A stretch of 64,000 nucleotides of DNA from Woeseiaceae bacterium (lineage in GTDB: Bacteria > Pseudomonadota > Gammaproteobacteria > Steroidobacterales > Woeseiaceae): the NCBI GenBank assembly GCA_028289545.1, contig JANQPG010000028.1, positions 1-64,000 on the forward strand, given 5' to 3'. The translations under genes and the position numbers were made by a program. The notes under the pieces were generated by a model. It was not told where the DNA came from. It saw nothing but the letters and a program-made list of their open reading frames with translations, and searched no databases. The first letter of the stretch is position 1. Each line of letters starts with the position of its first letter. Positions 24,667 through 33,626 of this stretch are shown piece by piece.

Positions 24667-25625
24667 TACGATTCCTCCGCGGTCTGCTCGGCGCGCCGGA
24701 ATTTGACCAGGACATCCTGTCCCAGGCGCAACGGAATATCGCCGACATTTACGATCACCTCTATGGTCGCCACCTTGGCGTTCGGGGTGTTGCCCTGCGG
24801 CGGTTGCAGCACCGAGGAAAACACCTCGGCGACATTCGTCACCGTTCCCTGGTAAGTCTCTTCGCCGCCGCTGAGCCGGCTGACGTCGACAAGCTGACCC
24901 AAATGAACGAGATCCGCATCCGCCTCGCTCAAGCCCACGCGAATTGTCTTGTCACGATCCGGCTTGATGAGTATTGCGGTCGAGACGTTCTGCGCCGATA
25001 CGCCCGAGCCGGGCGAAATGTCGACCTTGATCACGGTGCCGTCGACCGGCGCCCGGAGTTCGCGTTGTTCGAGCTGAAAACGGGCGGTTGCCACCTGGGC
25101 TTCGCTTCGCGCCACGTCGTTGTAGCTGGTTTCGAGCGCCAGCTCGCTCCGCCGCACGTTATCGAGCTGATTCTGGTGCTGCTCCTCCGATATGGCGTCC
25201 TGCGACCGCTGCAGGCGGCCGCGATCCGCTTCTCTCCGGAAGATCTCCAGATCGAGCCTCGCGCGCTCGCGCTGGATACGCGCATTTTCGAGCGCGATCT
25301 CCGCGTTCGTGAGCGCAATCCGCTCGTCCCGGTCGTCCTGAACGGCAAGCAGCTGCCCGGCAGTCACCCGTTCCCCCTCGCTAACCAGCACGTCCCGAAA
25401 CACGCCGGTGGCGCCTGCGGACAGCCGGACCAGGCCACCTTCGATGTCGATCATGCCCCGCGTCGTAATGAGATAGTCGGAAGGTGGCATTTTTATGAGT
25501 GTCGACTGTATCTTCGAACCGCCCGCAAGGTTGACGCTGAAGGCGGCGTAAGACAGGGCCGCCAGCACCAGGAGGCCGAGCAACCAGGTCCAGACGGATT
25601 TTGCATACTTAGCTACAGGTCTCAC
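24666..25625 (-). CDS. HlyD-family periplasmic adaptor
   Basis: A 319-residue membrane-fusion protein with a single N-terminal TM helix (about 12-30). A barrel-sandwich (lipoyl-like) half begins SAGATGVFRDVLVSEGERVTAGQ. A coiled-coil hairpin of about 100 residues follows, rich in Ala/Glu/Arg (NAEIALENARIQRERARLD). The second half resumes at LRAPVDGTVIKVDI, then a beta-barrel. It bridges the inner-membrane ABC transporter and the TolC-like channel. The start is GTG 25625, overlapping the ATPase stop as GTGA. Confidence 0.9.
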   Translation of the reverse strand: MRPVAKYAKSVWTWLLGLLVLAALSYAAFSVNLAGGSKIQSTLIKMPPSDYLITTRGMIDIEGGLVRLSAGATGVFRDVLVSEGERVTAGQLLAVQDDRDERIALTNAEIALENARIQRERARLDLEIFRREADRGRLQRSQDAISEEQHQNQLDNVRRSELALETSYNDVARSEAQVATARFQLEQRELRAPVDGTVIKVDISPGSGVSAQNVSTAILIKPDRDKTIRVGLSEADADLVHLGQLVDVSRLSGGEETYQGTVTNVAEVFSSVLQPPQGNTPNAKVATIEVIVNVGDIPLRLGQDVLVKFRRAEQTAEES

Positions 25626-26386
25626 AGCGTTCCCTCTTTGCTTGGCTCTTGTTGCCTTGTTTGCTGTTGCTGAGTGGCCGATCGCGGGTTGTCGGCGGGT
25701 TGGTCAATATCAGCGACAATCCTGCCGTCGGCAATCCTGAGCACGCGATCGGCAAACGGCATCAGGCGCTCGTCGTGCGTTACACACAGGATCATTGCGT
25801 TGCGCTCATGGGCCGTTCGCTGGAGCAGGCGGGCGACGACAGCGCCGTTTTCGCTATCGAGCGCCGAGGTCGGTTCGTCGCAAAAGATGAGATACGGGTC
25901 CTTGGCCAGCATGCGCGCGATGGCAACCCGCTGGTTCTGCCCGCCCGACATTTCACCCGGCAGCGAATCTTCGCGATCGGCCAGCCCCACTTCGGCGAGT
26001 ACCGCCGCCGCCTTTTCCACCGCCTCGGTGCGCGATACCCCAACGTAAGTCAGCGGTATGGCGATCTGCTGCAGCGCCGTGAGCGAAGGAAACAGGCCGC
26101 CGGACTGAAATACAAACCCGCAGTACTCGCGCCGGAACTGGTTCAGACGGCGTTCCGGAAGCGACCAGAGCGATTCACCCCTGAACAAAACGTCGCCGGC
26201 ACTCGGTGCCTGCAGTCCGCCGAGTGCCGATATGAACGTCGACTTACCGGACCCCGACGGCCCCATCAGCAAGGTCATTTCGCCCTCGCGCAACTCGATG
26301 TCGACCGAGTCCAGCGCAACAACGGTGGCTCCGCCCTGTTCGAAGGTCTTGCAAAGCGCGCTGGTCTCGATCGCAATCGACGCCAT
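25622..26386 (-). CDS. ABC transporter ATP-binding protein (MacB/DevA type)
   Basis: A 254-residue ATPase with Walker A GPSGSGKST (about 42-50), Q-loop FVFQSG, signature LPGEMSGGQNQRVAIAR, Walker B YLIFCDEPTSALD and the switch His in CVTHDERL. These mark a LolD/MacB/DevA-type exporter ATPase. ATG 26386 was chosen because it overlaps the permease stop by 1 nt (TGATG) and gives the normal domain start; the frame continues upstream within the permease gene. The last 25 residues are a Gln/Pro-rich tail. Confidence 0.92.
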   Translation of the reverse strand: MASIAIETSALCKTFEQGGATVVALDSVDIELREGEMTLLMGPSGSGKSTFISALGGLQAPSAGDVLFRGESLWSLPERRLNQFRREYCGFVFQSGGLFPSLTALQQIAIPLTYVGVSRTEAVEKAAAVLAEVGLADREDSLPGEMSGGQNQRVAIARMLAKDPYLIFCDEPTSALDSENGAVVARLLQRTAHERNAMILCVTHDERLMPFADRVLRIADGRIVADIDQPADNPRSATQQQQTRQQEPSKEGTL

Positions 26387-27516
26387 CAGCGCAGCAGCTC
26401 CACGGGCTTGACCGTAAAAGCAAACCGCAGGCACAACACACCTGCTATTAGCGAGACGGTCAGCAAGCAAAGCGATATCCAGAGGACCGCGTCCCAGGAA
26501 ATCAGCATATCGAGGCCCAGATAGGAAAAGACGGCCTGGACGGTAAAGCCGGCCGTCACCGCCAGTACGGCACTGAGCAGACCGACCCAGAACGCAAGCT
26601 CCATCGTGACGGCTGCAATACGCCACTGACCGACGCCCAGTGCCCGCAGCGTGCCGAACTGGGTGCGCAGCGCGGTAATGGCCGAGCGCAGCGTCTGTGC
26701 GGTAATGATGATTGCAATCAGGACAATGAACGCAGCGACCAGTATGACCGTTCGCAGCAGCGTCTCCGAACGCAGGAACCTCCTCGACATGTCAGTTAAA
26801 TATTGCTCGGGTCGGAGGGCTTCGGCCGAGCGCCGCTTGAGCCATGGCGTCAACTCGGCGATCGTCGAATCGATCTGCTGCGGGTCCTTGACGCGCAGCA
26901 GGATCGCGCGCGGAGTGCTGAACCCCCGGGCATTCTGCGGGTGGAAGGTCTCAACGGTTCTACGCGAGATCATGACGTTGGCCTCGTCATCGAATGTAGC
27001 GGAGAACAGGCCGACAACTTGCAGCGTCGAGCCGTTGAAGCTGAACTGCGAACCCAGTGAATAACCTGTTTCAGCCGCAAGCGAATCCGATACGAGCGCC
27101 GTGCCGGGCACGTCGAGCAGCGGCTTCGCGGCAGGGTCGAGAGTTTGCGGAAACGTCATCGAATCGGGAGCCGCATTGACGACAATCGCTTTGAGATCCG
27201 TCTCCCTGGGATCGCCAGGCGGCGGATTCCTATCGGTGATCAGTATCCTGAAGAAGCCTTCCGCCATATCGATGTTGGGGTGTATGTAGAAGTTCTCCGC
27301 ACCGACGTTTCGGATAATACCGAACCCGAACCGGCCAGGGATCCCACGCACGATGATGTCCGTATCGAGTTCCCGCTCGAAGGCCGTGAGTTTTTGCCAC
27401 GAAGCACTGATCAAACCCGCCTGCAGGTAAAAAAGCACTCCCGTAAGCGCAACGACAAGGACCGCGGCGAGGTAACGCCGCCACTCATGGCCAATCGTTA
27501 TGCGCGCTAGCGACAT
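26386..27516 (-). CDS. FtsX-like ABC transporter permease (DevC/MacB type)
   Basis: A 376-residue inner-membrane subunit: one N-terminal TM helix (about 17-36), a periplasmic domain of about 210 residues, then three TM helices in the FtsX domain (about 250-275, 300-325, 340-365). The RSAITALRTQFGTLRALGVG motif is the typical coupling region. It resembles DevC-type permeases paired with separate ATPases. It is first in the operon, and the 257 bp upstream (27517-27773) should hold the promoter. Cargo is unknown; glycolipid, peptide or drug are possible. Confidence 0.88.
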   Translation of the reverse strand: MSLARITIGHEWRRYLAAVLVVALTGVLFYLQAGLISASWQKLTAFERELDTDIIVRGIPGRFGFGIIRNVGAENFYIHPNIDMAEGFFRILITDRNPPPGDPRETDLKAIVVNAAPDSMTFPQTLDPAAKPLLDVPGTALVSDSLAAETGYSLGSQFSFNGSTLQVVGLFSATFDDEANVMISRRTVETFHPQNARGFSTPRAILLRVKDPQQIDSTIAELTPWLKRRSAEALRPEQYLTDMSRRFLRSETLLRTVILVAAFIVLIAIIITAQTLRSAITALRTQFGTLRALGVGQWRIAAVTMELAFWVGLLSAVLAVTAGFTVQAVFSYLGLDMLISWDAVLWISLCLLTVSLIAGVLCLRFAFTVKPVELLR

Positions 27517-27773
27517 GGATACTGGCAGTGACTATCGACTGACATGCTGGATCCGATACCGATACCTGCTACTGGAACTACTGAGATGCACGTAGCGCGA
27601 ACAAAGACGCAAACGCCAACGAGCCCGGATGCACTCATTCCTTATATAGACGCAGCGAAGTCACGTTACCTCCAATCAGCATGATTGCCGACACGTGGAG
27701 AAACGAGTTCTCGGGGCAATAAACGACATGGACCCCAGGGAAGGGTCATCACCCACGTTGCAAGGGTAACGAA

Positions 27774-29219
27774 TTAGTGTCCTGGAAGCCTTCTGCGCTG
27801 AGGAGAAAACCGGAACACGACGAGCAACGCCAGGAGCCACATTGCGGTCCCGCCGCCGCCAGACGATACGTCCGGTGACGGAGGCGAAGGCGCGGGTGGA
27901 GGCGGCGCTGGGTCCGCCCCGGGGTTCGCAATGGCCGTGTTCGACACAGCAGATCGATCGGCGCCTTTCAAGGTCCGCAGACGGTAGCGGTATTGTGTTG
28001 CCGCCAGCGCGCTGGCGTCGGTGTACGACTCGGTATTGGCCGCCAAACTGGCGAGCACCGAATACGTGGTTCCGGCGTTGTCGGACCGCAATACCTCGTA
28101 ACCGGTCTCACCCGCCGAACGATCCTGCCACGCCAACGTGACCGCGCCGCTTGCCGCATCGACGCTCGACGACAAGTGTGTCGGCGTTACGAAACCGCAT
28201 TCGCCGACGTCGAGCAGGAAATAGAGACCGCAGTCCGTCGTAAACACTCGGGAGGTATGCCCGATACCGGGACTAACGGCCAGCACATGTGTGTCGTGTA
28301 CGCTCTCACCAAAGGCGTCGCGCAGATGATGATAGTAAACCGTTGCGCGCTCGAGTCGCTGGGCGCCCTGCAGGTTGGCTTCGCAGGACCGGTCCAGCGA
28401 CGACGAACTGGCGTCGTTGTCGAGCTCTCCCATGAGATAACGAACGTCGCGCAACGGATATTGAGTACGAACCTGATCGGCGCCGCCGGCGGCCGTTACG
28501 TAGCTATTGAGGCCACTGCTCAATCCGTAGCGGTATTCATCGTAGTCGGGGCACTGCGTGCTATCGGGTACGGCAAATTCTTCGACCGAACCGGTAATTC
28601 GACGCCGGTTGTTCATATAGACCGTCGAAGACGGATTTGAAGGCACGTAGCGAACTCGAATGCCCGTCACCAGAGCCTCAAGGTCCTGCTGCAGCCGGCT
28701 CGCCGCCGCAAATCGCTGTGCATACTGTCCACCCGCCGAGTGACCGGCAATAACGACGTCGGACACGAGTGGGTTATTACTGACCAATTCGCGCACGACG
28801 CGATCGACGACTTCGAAGGAGCTGATGCGCCCAAGCCCGTTGTCTCGGGACAGATCACCCTGCCGCCAGCCGCCGGACCAGAACAGCACTTCGGGGCCCA
28901 GCGCATTGGCCGTAATGTCGTCCTCGACCAGAAACTGCGGCGCAAATACGAGCGTTTCGGTATCGAGACCTCGCGTCAGCACTTCCTCCATGACGCGCTC
29001 GAACGTAATGTTGGTGCGCGAAGCGCCGTGAACCAGAACAATGACACGTCGGATGTCGTTGCCGGCGATCGCCAGATCGTGGTTGCTTGCGAAATAGGCC
29101 GTGCGGACGTTGCCGTCGACGAGTACGTCCGTTTGCTGGGAGAACAGAGTCTGTGCGTCGCCCCGTTCCAGGAAAGTCAGACCAATCAGCAACACGGCCA
29201 GACCTGAGATACCGCGCAT
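27774..29219 (-). CDS. Secreted alpha/beta-hydrolase with FN3 domain and GlyGly-CTERM-like tail
   Basis: A 481-residue exported esterase-like protein. A signal peptide (1-22) leads to an alpha/beta-hydrolase domain with oxyanion-region LVHGASRTN and nucleophile elbow GHSAG (S161). A fibronectin type III-like domain (about 375-455, LAWQDRSAGETGYEVLRSD) and a Pro-rich linker follow. It ends in a Gly-rich patch, hydrophobic helix (MWLLALLVVF) and Arg cluster (PQRRR), the layout of GlyGly-CTERM rhombosortase substrates. The frame is open to 29429, but that part lacks protein character, so I chose ATG 29219. Substrate unknown. Confidence 0.78.
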   Translation of the reverse strand: MRGISGLAVLLIGLTFLERGDAQTLFSQQTDVLVDGNVRTAYFASNHDLAIAGNDIRRVIVLVHGASRTNITFERVMEEVLTRGLDTETLVFAPQFLVEDDITANALGPEVLFWSGGWRQGDLSRDNGLGRISSFEVVDRVVRELVSNNPLVSDVVIAGHSAGGQYAQRFAAASRLQQDLEALVTGIRVRYVPSNPSSTVYMNNRRRITGSVEEFAVPDSTQCPDYDEYRYGLSSGLNSYVTAAGGADQVRTQYPLRDVRYLMGELDNDASSSSLDRSCEANLQGAQRLERATVYYHHLRDAFGESVHDTHVLAVSPGIGHTSRVFTTDCGLYFLLDVGECGFVTPTHLSSSVDAASGAVTLAWQDRSAGETGYEVLRSDNAGTTYSVLASLAANTESYTDASALAATQYRYRLRTLKGADRSAVSNTAIANPGADPAPPPPAPSPPSPDVSSGGGGTAMWLLALLVVFRFSPQRRRLPGH

Positions 29220-29492
29220 CCGTTCACGCAGGCAGCCTGCGCGCCAACCGTAACCGATAACCACGATGCATCCTTTGCTGCCGACGGCAACATGAAGAAT
29301 CACGATACAAGAGCGCGGTAGTGTGACTGGCCGTCGAACAGTGGGCGAATCCAATTCGGAATGCAGATATTCCGAATGTGCATCACAAAGATGCGACGCG
29401 ATACCGACACCAAGCTTTGCTGCTCTCATCGTAGTCGTCAGACACGGGGCGCCGATGTGGTCACGGGTATCCTATTGCACGGGGTCCGGTGC

Positions 29493-29909
29493 TTAGGTTG
29501 ATAGCAGATTCTCGAACGGCTTTCGCTGTTTCCACCTATACGTACGAAAATCGCGTTGATCCGTCGACAATATGCGGCCGTGTCCCAGGTGCTCTGCGAG
29601 CACGACAAGCGACGCGTCTGCCAGATCCATGGGCAAGTCCGCGTACTTCTTCATGTAGCGCTGAATATCGGATGCGTGCTCTTGAGTCAGATCGAAAACG
29701 TCGAAGGCGCTCTCAGCGTAATTCTGCATCAGTTTTTGTTGAGCCGGGCCGCCGACATGTCGCAGCAACAAATGACAGGTTTCGGCAAGAACCGGCCATG
29801 TCGTGATTAGCCTCTCGCCGAGTTCCCCGAGCACGGCTGCGGCATCAGTGTGATGGCGATCGTTGCGGTTGGCCAGAGCCAACCAAAACCCGGTATCAGC
29901 GATCACCAT
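29493..29909 (-). CDS. PIN-domain ribonuclease toxin (VapC-like)
   Basis: A 138-residue PIN-domain protein, the typical size of VapC toxins, which cleave specific RNAs. Acidic active-site residues are visible: D5 in MVIADTGFW, E in LAETCHLLLRH and D in DLADASLVVLAEH, plus a C-terminal STDQRDF. It overlaps the 3' end of the antitoxin gene by 14 nt (29896-29909), so the two are translated in sequence. Without a test, activity and target are unknown. Confidence 0.88.
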   Translation of the reverse strand: MVIADTGFWLALANRNDRHHTDAAAVLGELGERLITTWPVLAETCHLLLRHVGGPAQQKLMQNYAESAFDVFDLTQEHASDIQRYMKKYADLPMDLADASLVVLAEHLGHGRILSTDQRDFRTYRWKQRKPFENLLST

Positions 29910-30183
29910 GCTTGGATCGTATCGATGTATCCAACTGATCTTTGTAGATTACCGACAGGTCTTTCGGCCCATCCGCGCAACCGACGAAACCGGACTCCAT
30001 CAGCAAATCCCTCGATTTCCCTTCGCTACGCTGAACGCGCTCATAAAGAGCATCGATCGCCTGCTTGATAATGTTACTCACTGTCAGGTCGGTCGCACGC
30101 ATCAGGTACTCCAGCTTACGTTTGTGATCTTCATCGAGCCGTGCGTTGATTCGCATCTGGCGGGCACTCTGTCCAGTTGTCAT
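29896..30183 (-). CDS. Ribbon-helix-helix antitoxin (VapB/CopG-like)
   Basis: A 95-residue protein with an N-terminal ribbon-helix-helix: MRINARLDEDHKRKLEYL, then TDLTVSNIIKQAIDALYE. The C-terminal part would bind the PIN toxin encoded next. I chose ATG 30183 because the frame upstream (to 30510) runs through a terminator and lacks protein character, and the start codon lies inside a perfect palindrome suitable for autorepression. Antitoxin-toxin order and overlap are typical of type II modules. Confidence 0.88.
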   Translation of the reverse strand: MTTGQSARQMRINARLDEDHKRKLEYLMRATDLTVSNIIKQAIDALYERVQRSEGKSRDLLMESGFVGCADGPKDLSVIYKDQLDTSIRSKHGDR

Positions 30184-30202
30184 ACAAGCGTATGACAACT
30201 GG
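30173..30202. promoter_or_regulatory. Palindromic operator over the antitoxin start
   Basis: A perfect inverted repeat: CCAGTTGTCATAC (30173-30185), AAGC, GTATGACAACTGG (30190-30202). It overlaps the antitoxin start codon (30181-30183). Autoregulation of type II modules by the antitoxin-toxin complex binding such a site is well established; binding here is inferred. Confidence 0.7.
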
Positions 30203-30299
30203 GTGATGAACACAAGAATGCACCGCAAACTCGAATAAATCGAAACCCGTTTTGGTTCAAAACGGACAATAATGCTCCGGCCTTCAGCCAACTCCGCCC

Positions 30300-30332
30300 A
30301 AAAAAAGGCCGGAGCCCCGCAGGGCTCCGGCC
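30300..30332 (-). terminator. Intrinsic terminator after the phosphatase gene
   Basis: An 11-bp perfect stem GGCCGGAGCCC/GGGCTCCGGCC (30307-30317, 30322-30332), loop CGCA, followed on the minus strand by seven T residues (A at 30300-30306). It lies 25 nt beyond the stop of the PhoX-type gene and separates it from the toxin-antitoxin operon. Confidence 0.92.
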
Positions 30333-30356
30333 AGCATGGCTTACCAAAGTATCTGC

Positions 30357-31838
30357 TTACAGCGCGCCGTTCTCCCAGGGGCCCGTGATCGCAAAGGTCA
30401 CGCCGGGCGACTGGATGTTGACGAACAGCCAGCGGCCGTAGAACGTGGCACCCGCCCATTCGCGGCTCGTGAACGAGCGCGAGCTGCCGTCTTCCGGCAG
30501 GGTATCCCACCAGTAGTCGCGTGCTCCCGGGAAGGAGTCATTGATGACGTCCAGATCGTAGTTGCACAGCTCCATGCGATTCTCGGCGAAGGGGAAGGTA
30601 GCGCCGTCCTGGGTCAGACCGACGAGGCGCTTCGGATTCGAGCCGCCGTCTTCGCACATCAGGATTGCGCCGCGCGGGCTGGCTGCAATGTTGTCCGGTG
30701 CGTCGACCTGGCCCACGGCGTCCGTCGATTCGAACAGCAGTGTGCAGGTTTCGCGACGCGGATCGTAGCAGAAGATCTGTCCCAGGCTGGCGAGGCCGCC
30801 GTCCGTCGACACGAAGTAGATCTTGCCCTGATCTTCCCAGCAACCTTCGCCGCGCGAGATGATCGCGGCATCCGACGCCTGGTCGAAGCAGCGCGCTTCC
30901 TTCGCGTCGGGATCGGGCACTTCCTGCCAGGTCACTTTCCACGTCGTGCCCTGCGGTGCGCCGCCGTTGTTGGTATCGAGGCGAGGCACGCCGTCGAGGA
31001 CCATGGCGTACAGCTTGCCGTCGATTTTGCCCGGGTTGAGCCGGCCGTAGGCGCCGTTCGGCACGTACTTGTAGAACGCCGAGGGGCGCGCGTCTTCGGT
31101 CTGGTAGATGATGCCGGTCGCGACGTCGACGGCGCAGGCCTCGTGAGAAAAGCGTCCCATGCCGCGGATCGGCTGCGCGTTCGTGCGGCCAAAACCTTTG
31201 ACCTCGAATGCATAGCCGTGGTTGTAACCGGTAAAGGTCTCTTGACCGCTCGGCGGCTGGTTCCACGCGTGGAAGGTCTCCTCACAGGTAATCCACGTAC
31301 CCCACGGCGTCGGTCCGCCGGCACAGTTACGGATCGTGCCGCCCTGGCTGTTCCAGGACGCTAGAAACTCGCCAATACGGGTGTCGAACAACATGTTCGT
31401 GCAGCCGCCGAACTGCTCGGGGTTGTAGGTGCCGCGCTTGTTGTAAGCGGGCGACGAAGGTGAGCTTTCACCGCGCGACAGCTCGTGGTTGCGGACCATA
31501 ACGATGCGCTGGTTGCGCGCCGCCACAACGGCCATGCCGTCGTGGTCGGTCGGCGTCGGCAGGCCGTCGTCTTGGATGTAGCCGGTCCAGCCGAAGGACT
31601 TGTAGGTAAAACCTTCCGGTAGTGCCAGCAGCGGCAGGCCGGTTTGCAGATCCGGTGTGACGACCAGCGGACCGTAGTCGTTGGAGTACGGCACGTGACC
31701 GGCGTTGGCATTGCTGGCCAGCGCGGCAAACGCCGTGCTCGCCGCAACCGTGCTGCCGCCTTTGACGAACTGACGGCGGTTGATGACCGGTTGCGCGCCC
31801 TCGAGTGACGCCCAGATACTCTCGAGTTTTTCTGTCAT
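30357..31838 (-). CDS. PhoX-type (DUF839) Tat-exported phosphatase
   Basis: A 493-residue protein of the PhoX/DUF839 family, Ca2+/Fe-dependent alkaline phosphatases of marine and soil bacteria. A twin-arginine signal (NRRQFVKGG, Arg 21-22, hydrophobic stretch, ANA cleavage) directs folded export. Conserved family blocks are visible: VMVRNHELSRGE, WGTWITCEETFH, FSHEACAVDVATGIIYQTEDAR and ILMCEDGG. I chose ATG 31838; the frame extends to 31943 without signal-like sequence. It lies 189 nt downstream of tatC on the same strand and ends at a strong terminator. Confidence 0.85.
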   Translation of the reverse strand: MTEKLESIWASLEGAQPVINRRQFVKGGSTVAASTAFAALASNANAGHVPYSNDYGPLVVTPDLQTGLPLLALPEGFTYKSFGWTGYIQDDGLPTPTDHDGMAVVAARNQRIVMVRNHELSRGESSPSSPAYNKRGTYNPEQFGGCTNMLFDTRIGEFLASWNSQGGTIRNCAGGPTPWGTWITCEETFHAWNQPPSGQETFTGYNHGYAFEVKGFGRTNAQPIRGMGRFSHEACAVDVATGIIYQTEDARPSAFYKYVPNGAYGRLNPGKIDGKLYAMVLDGVPRLDTNNGGAPQGTTWKVTWQEVPDPDAKEARCFDQASDAAIISRGEGCWEDQGKIYFVSTDGGLASLGQIFCYDPRRETCTLLFESTDAVGQVDAPDNIAASPRGAILMCEDGGSNPKRLVGLTQDGATFPFAENRMELCNYDLDVINDSFPGARDYWWDTLPEDGSSRSFTSREWAGATFYGRWLFVNIQSPGVTFAITGPWENGAL

Positions 31839-32027
31839 GACTTCCCCTTTTGTTCTTGCAGGTAGTGACTTGCGGGTGGTGTTGTGCGTTAGCGGGCACC
31901 AAGGTAGGGGAGATAAATGACATAAGCCGGAAGCCGCGGTCACGAGCGTGTCACTATCGCGTGAGCGGTTTGCTACGATCGTGTTCCGCGCCTGTTTTGC
32001 TCGCGTAAACGCAGTGTTACGCCGGGC

Positions 32028-32828
32028 TCATTGCGCTCGCAATGCCGCTTCCCGCGCTTTGGCTTCGGTGTCCGATTTCGTCCAGACGATCATCCAGATG
32101 GATATCTCGTAGAGCAGGACAATGGGCGTCCCGAGCGCTATCTGTGAGATCAGATCGGGTGGCGTAATGAGCGCGGCGAGGAGGAACGCCGCTACGATCG
32201 CGTACTTGCGATAGCGGCGCAGTGTATCGGCCGACACGAGGCCCACCTTGGCGAGCACGAGCAGCAACACGGGCAGCTCGAAACTCAGCCCGAAGGCCAG
32301 GATCAGCCGCGTCGCCAATGACAGGTACTCGCTGACCCGCGCCTCGAGTTCGACGGCTACCCCGCCCGCCATGCCCGGGTTCTCGAAGCCCAGGAAAAAG
32401 CCCCAGGCGAGCGGGAAGATGCCGTAAAAGGCCAGCGCGGCGCCCAGTGCGAACAACACGGGTGTCGCCGCAAACGCCGGCCACAGCGAGCGTCGTTCGT
32501 GCTCGTACATCCCCGGCGCCAGAAATTTCCACACCTGGTTGAGTACAAACGGCAGTACGACGCATGCGGCCGCAAAGAACGCAAGCTTGATGTAGGTGAA
32601 GAAGGCTTCGTGCAGACCGGTATAGATCATGCGGCGATCTTCACTATCGCCGAACGCCTCTACGAGAGGCTGAGTCAGAAACCCGAACAGGTAGTCGGCG
32701 AAGTAGTAAGCAACGATAAACGCAACCAGAAACAGACCGAGACAATACAGCAGGCGACGGCGCAGCTCGGTCAGATGCGCAAGCAGCGGCGCCTTGCTGG
32801 CATCGATGTCCGCGGCTTGTGTGCTCAT
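32028..32828 (-). CDS. tatC: Twin-arginine translocase subunit TatC
   Basis: Inner-membrane receptor for twin-arginine signal peptides. The 266-residue protein has six hydrophobic segments and the N-terminal TatC signature LLAHLTELRRRLLY, then the periplasmic-loop block FVLNQVWKFLAPGMYEHE and, later, LSFELPVLL. It overlaps tatB as ATGA (32825-32828). Confidence 0.96.
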   Translation of the reverse strand: MSTQAADIDASKAPLLAHLTELRRRLLYCLGLFLVAFIVAYYFADYLFGFLTQPLVEAFGDSEDRRMIYTGLHEAFFTYIKLAFFAAACVVLPFVLNQVWKFLAPGMYEHERRSLWPAFAATPVLFALGAALAFYGIFPLAWGFFLGFENPGMAGGVAVELEARVSEYLSLATRLILAFGLSFELPVLLLVLAKVGLVSADTLRRYRKYAIVAAFLLAALITPPDLISQIALGTPIVLLYEISIWMIVWTKSDTEAKAREAALRAQ

Positions 32829-33232
32829 TCTGCCGCCTTGCCGGCGGTTGTCCCGGCGGCCTCAGCCGTCTCCGCTGTCTCTGCAAGGCTGTCGCGATAA
32901 TCCTGCTGCGCTTTGGCAACGGCGCTGCGTACCCTGCGGTATTTTTCGGCCGTCTCTTCAGGATCGCCGTGCGGTTGGATCGAGTCACGAAGGGTCTGGA
33001 TTTCCTCCGGCAGGAATTCGAGCCAGCCCGGTTTTGCGGGCGACGGATTGTCAGCGAGGTCAATTTCACGCTCGAGCTGCGCAACACCGCCAATGACATC
33101 CTGGTACATGCGGCGCAGGCGGCCGAACACTTCGCCGGCTCCGCGAATCACGCGCGGCAAATCGCGTGGGCCGATAATCAACAGGGCGAGCACGCCGACA
33201 AACAGCAGCTCGATCGAACTCAAGCCAAACAC
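32825..33232 (-). CDS. tatB: Twin-arginine translocase subunit TatB
   Basis: A 135-residue subunit with a single N-terminal TM helix and the TatB motif MFGLSSIELLFVGVLALLII followed by GPRDLPR. An amphipathic helix and charged, Ala/Glu-rich tail follow. TatB binds TatC and passes substrate on. It lies 28 nt after tatA and overlaps tatC by four bases. Confidence 0.95.
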   Translation of the reverse strand: MFGLSSIELLFVGVLALLIIGPRDLPRVIRGAGEVFGRLRRMYQDVIGGVAQLEREIDLADNPSPAKPGWLEFLPEEIQTLRDSIQPHGDPEETAEKYRRVRSAVAKAQQDYRDSLAETAETAEAAGTTAGKAAE

Positions 33233-33260
33233 GGTCTTATCGTCTTATTCGACTATGGCC

Positions 33261-33491
33261 TTATTCGGCGCGCGAGCCGGCTGCCTGTGTCGTCTCGGCC
33301 GTTGCCGACGGCGGCGCCTGTTCCAACACCTTGTCGGTTGCGGGCTCATCGGCCGGCGTGTCCTTGATCCCCTGCCGGAAGCTCTTGATGCCGTCGGCCA
33401 GATCCGTCATGAGTCCGGAAAGTTTGCCGCGGCCGAACAGCAGGATGACGAGAATGGCGACAACGGCAAGCTGCCAGATACTTAAGCCCAT
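33261..33491 (-). CDS. tatA: Twin-arginine translocase subunit TatA
   Basis: A 76-residue pore-forming subunit: TM helix [20 protein letters not shown], the FGRGKL hinge and an amphipathic helix, then an acidic Ala/Thr-rich tail. I chose ATG 33491 because AAGGAG lies a few bases before it; the frame opens 12 codons earlier. It leads the order tatA-tatB-tatC-phoX. Confidence 0.95.
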   Translation of the reverse strand: MGLSIWQLAVVAILVILLFGRGKLSGLMTDLADGIKSFRQGIKDTPADEPATDKVLEQAPPSATAETTQAAGSRAE

Positions 33492-33626
33492 GGTTCGCTC
33501 CTTGGTTTTGGAGACGTAGCATCCCACCGCGATGTGACGACATTGTGATGTTTCGAAGCGAGTCCCGAAACCTTACAGAAACCTGAAGGACGCCGCCGTG
33601 TCATTAGCGGCAACTACGTTCCCTGC

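Noticed and set aside
30336..31364. 342-codon plus-strand open frame
   Set aside because: Antisense to the PhoX-type phosphatase gene and begins inside its terminator region.
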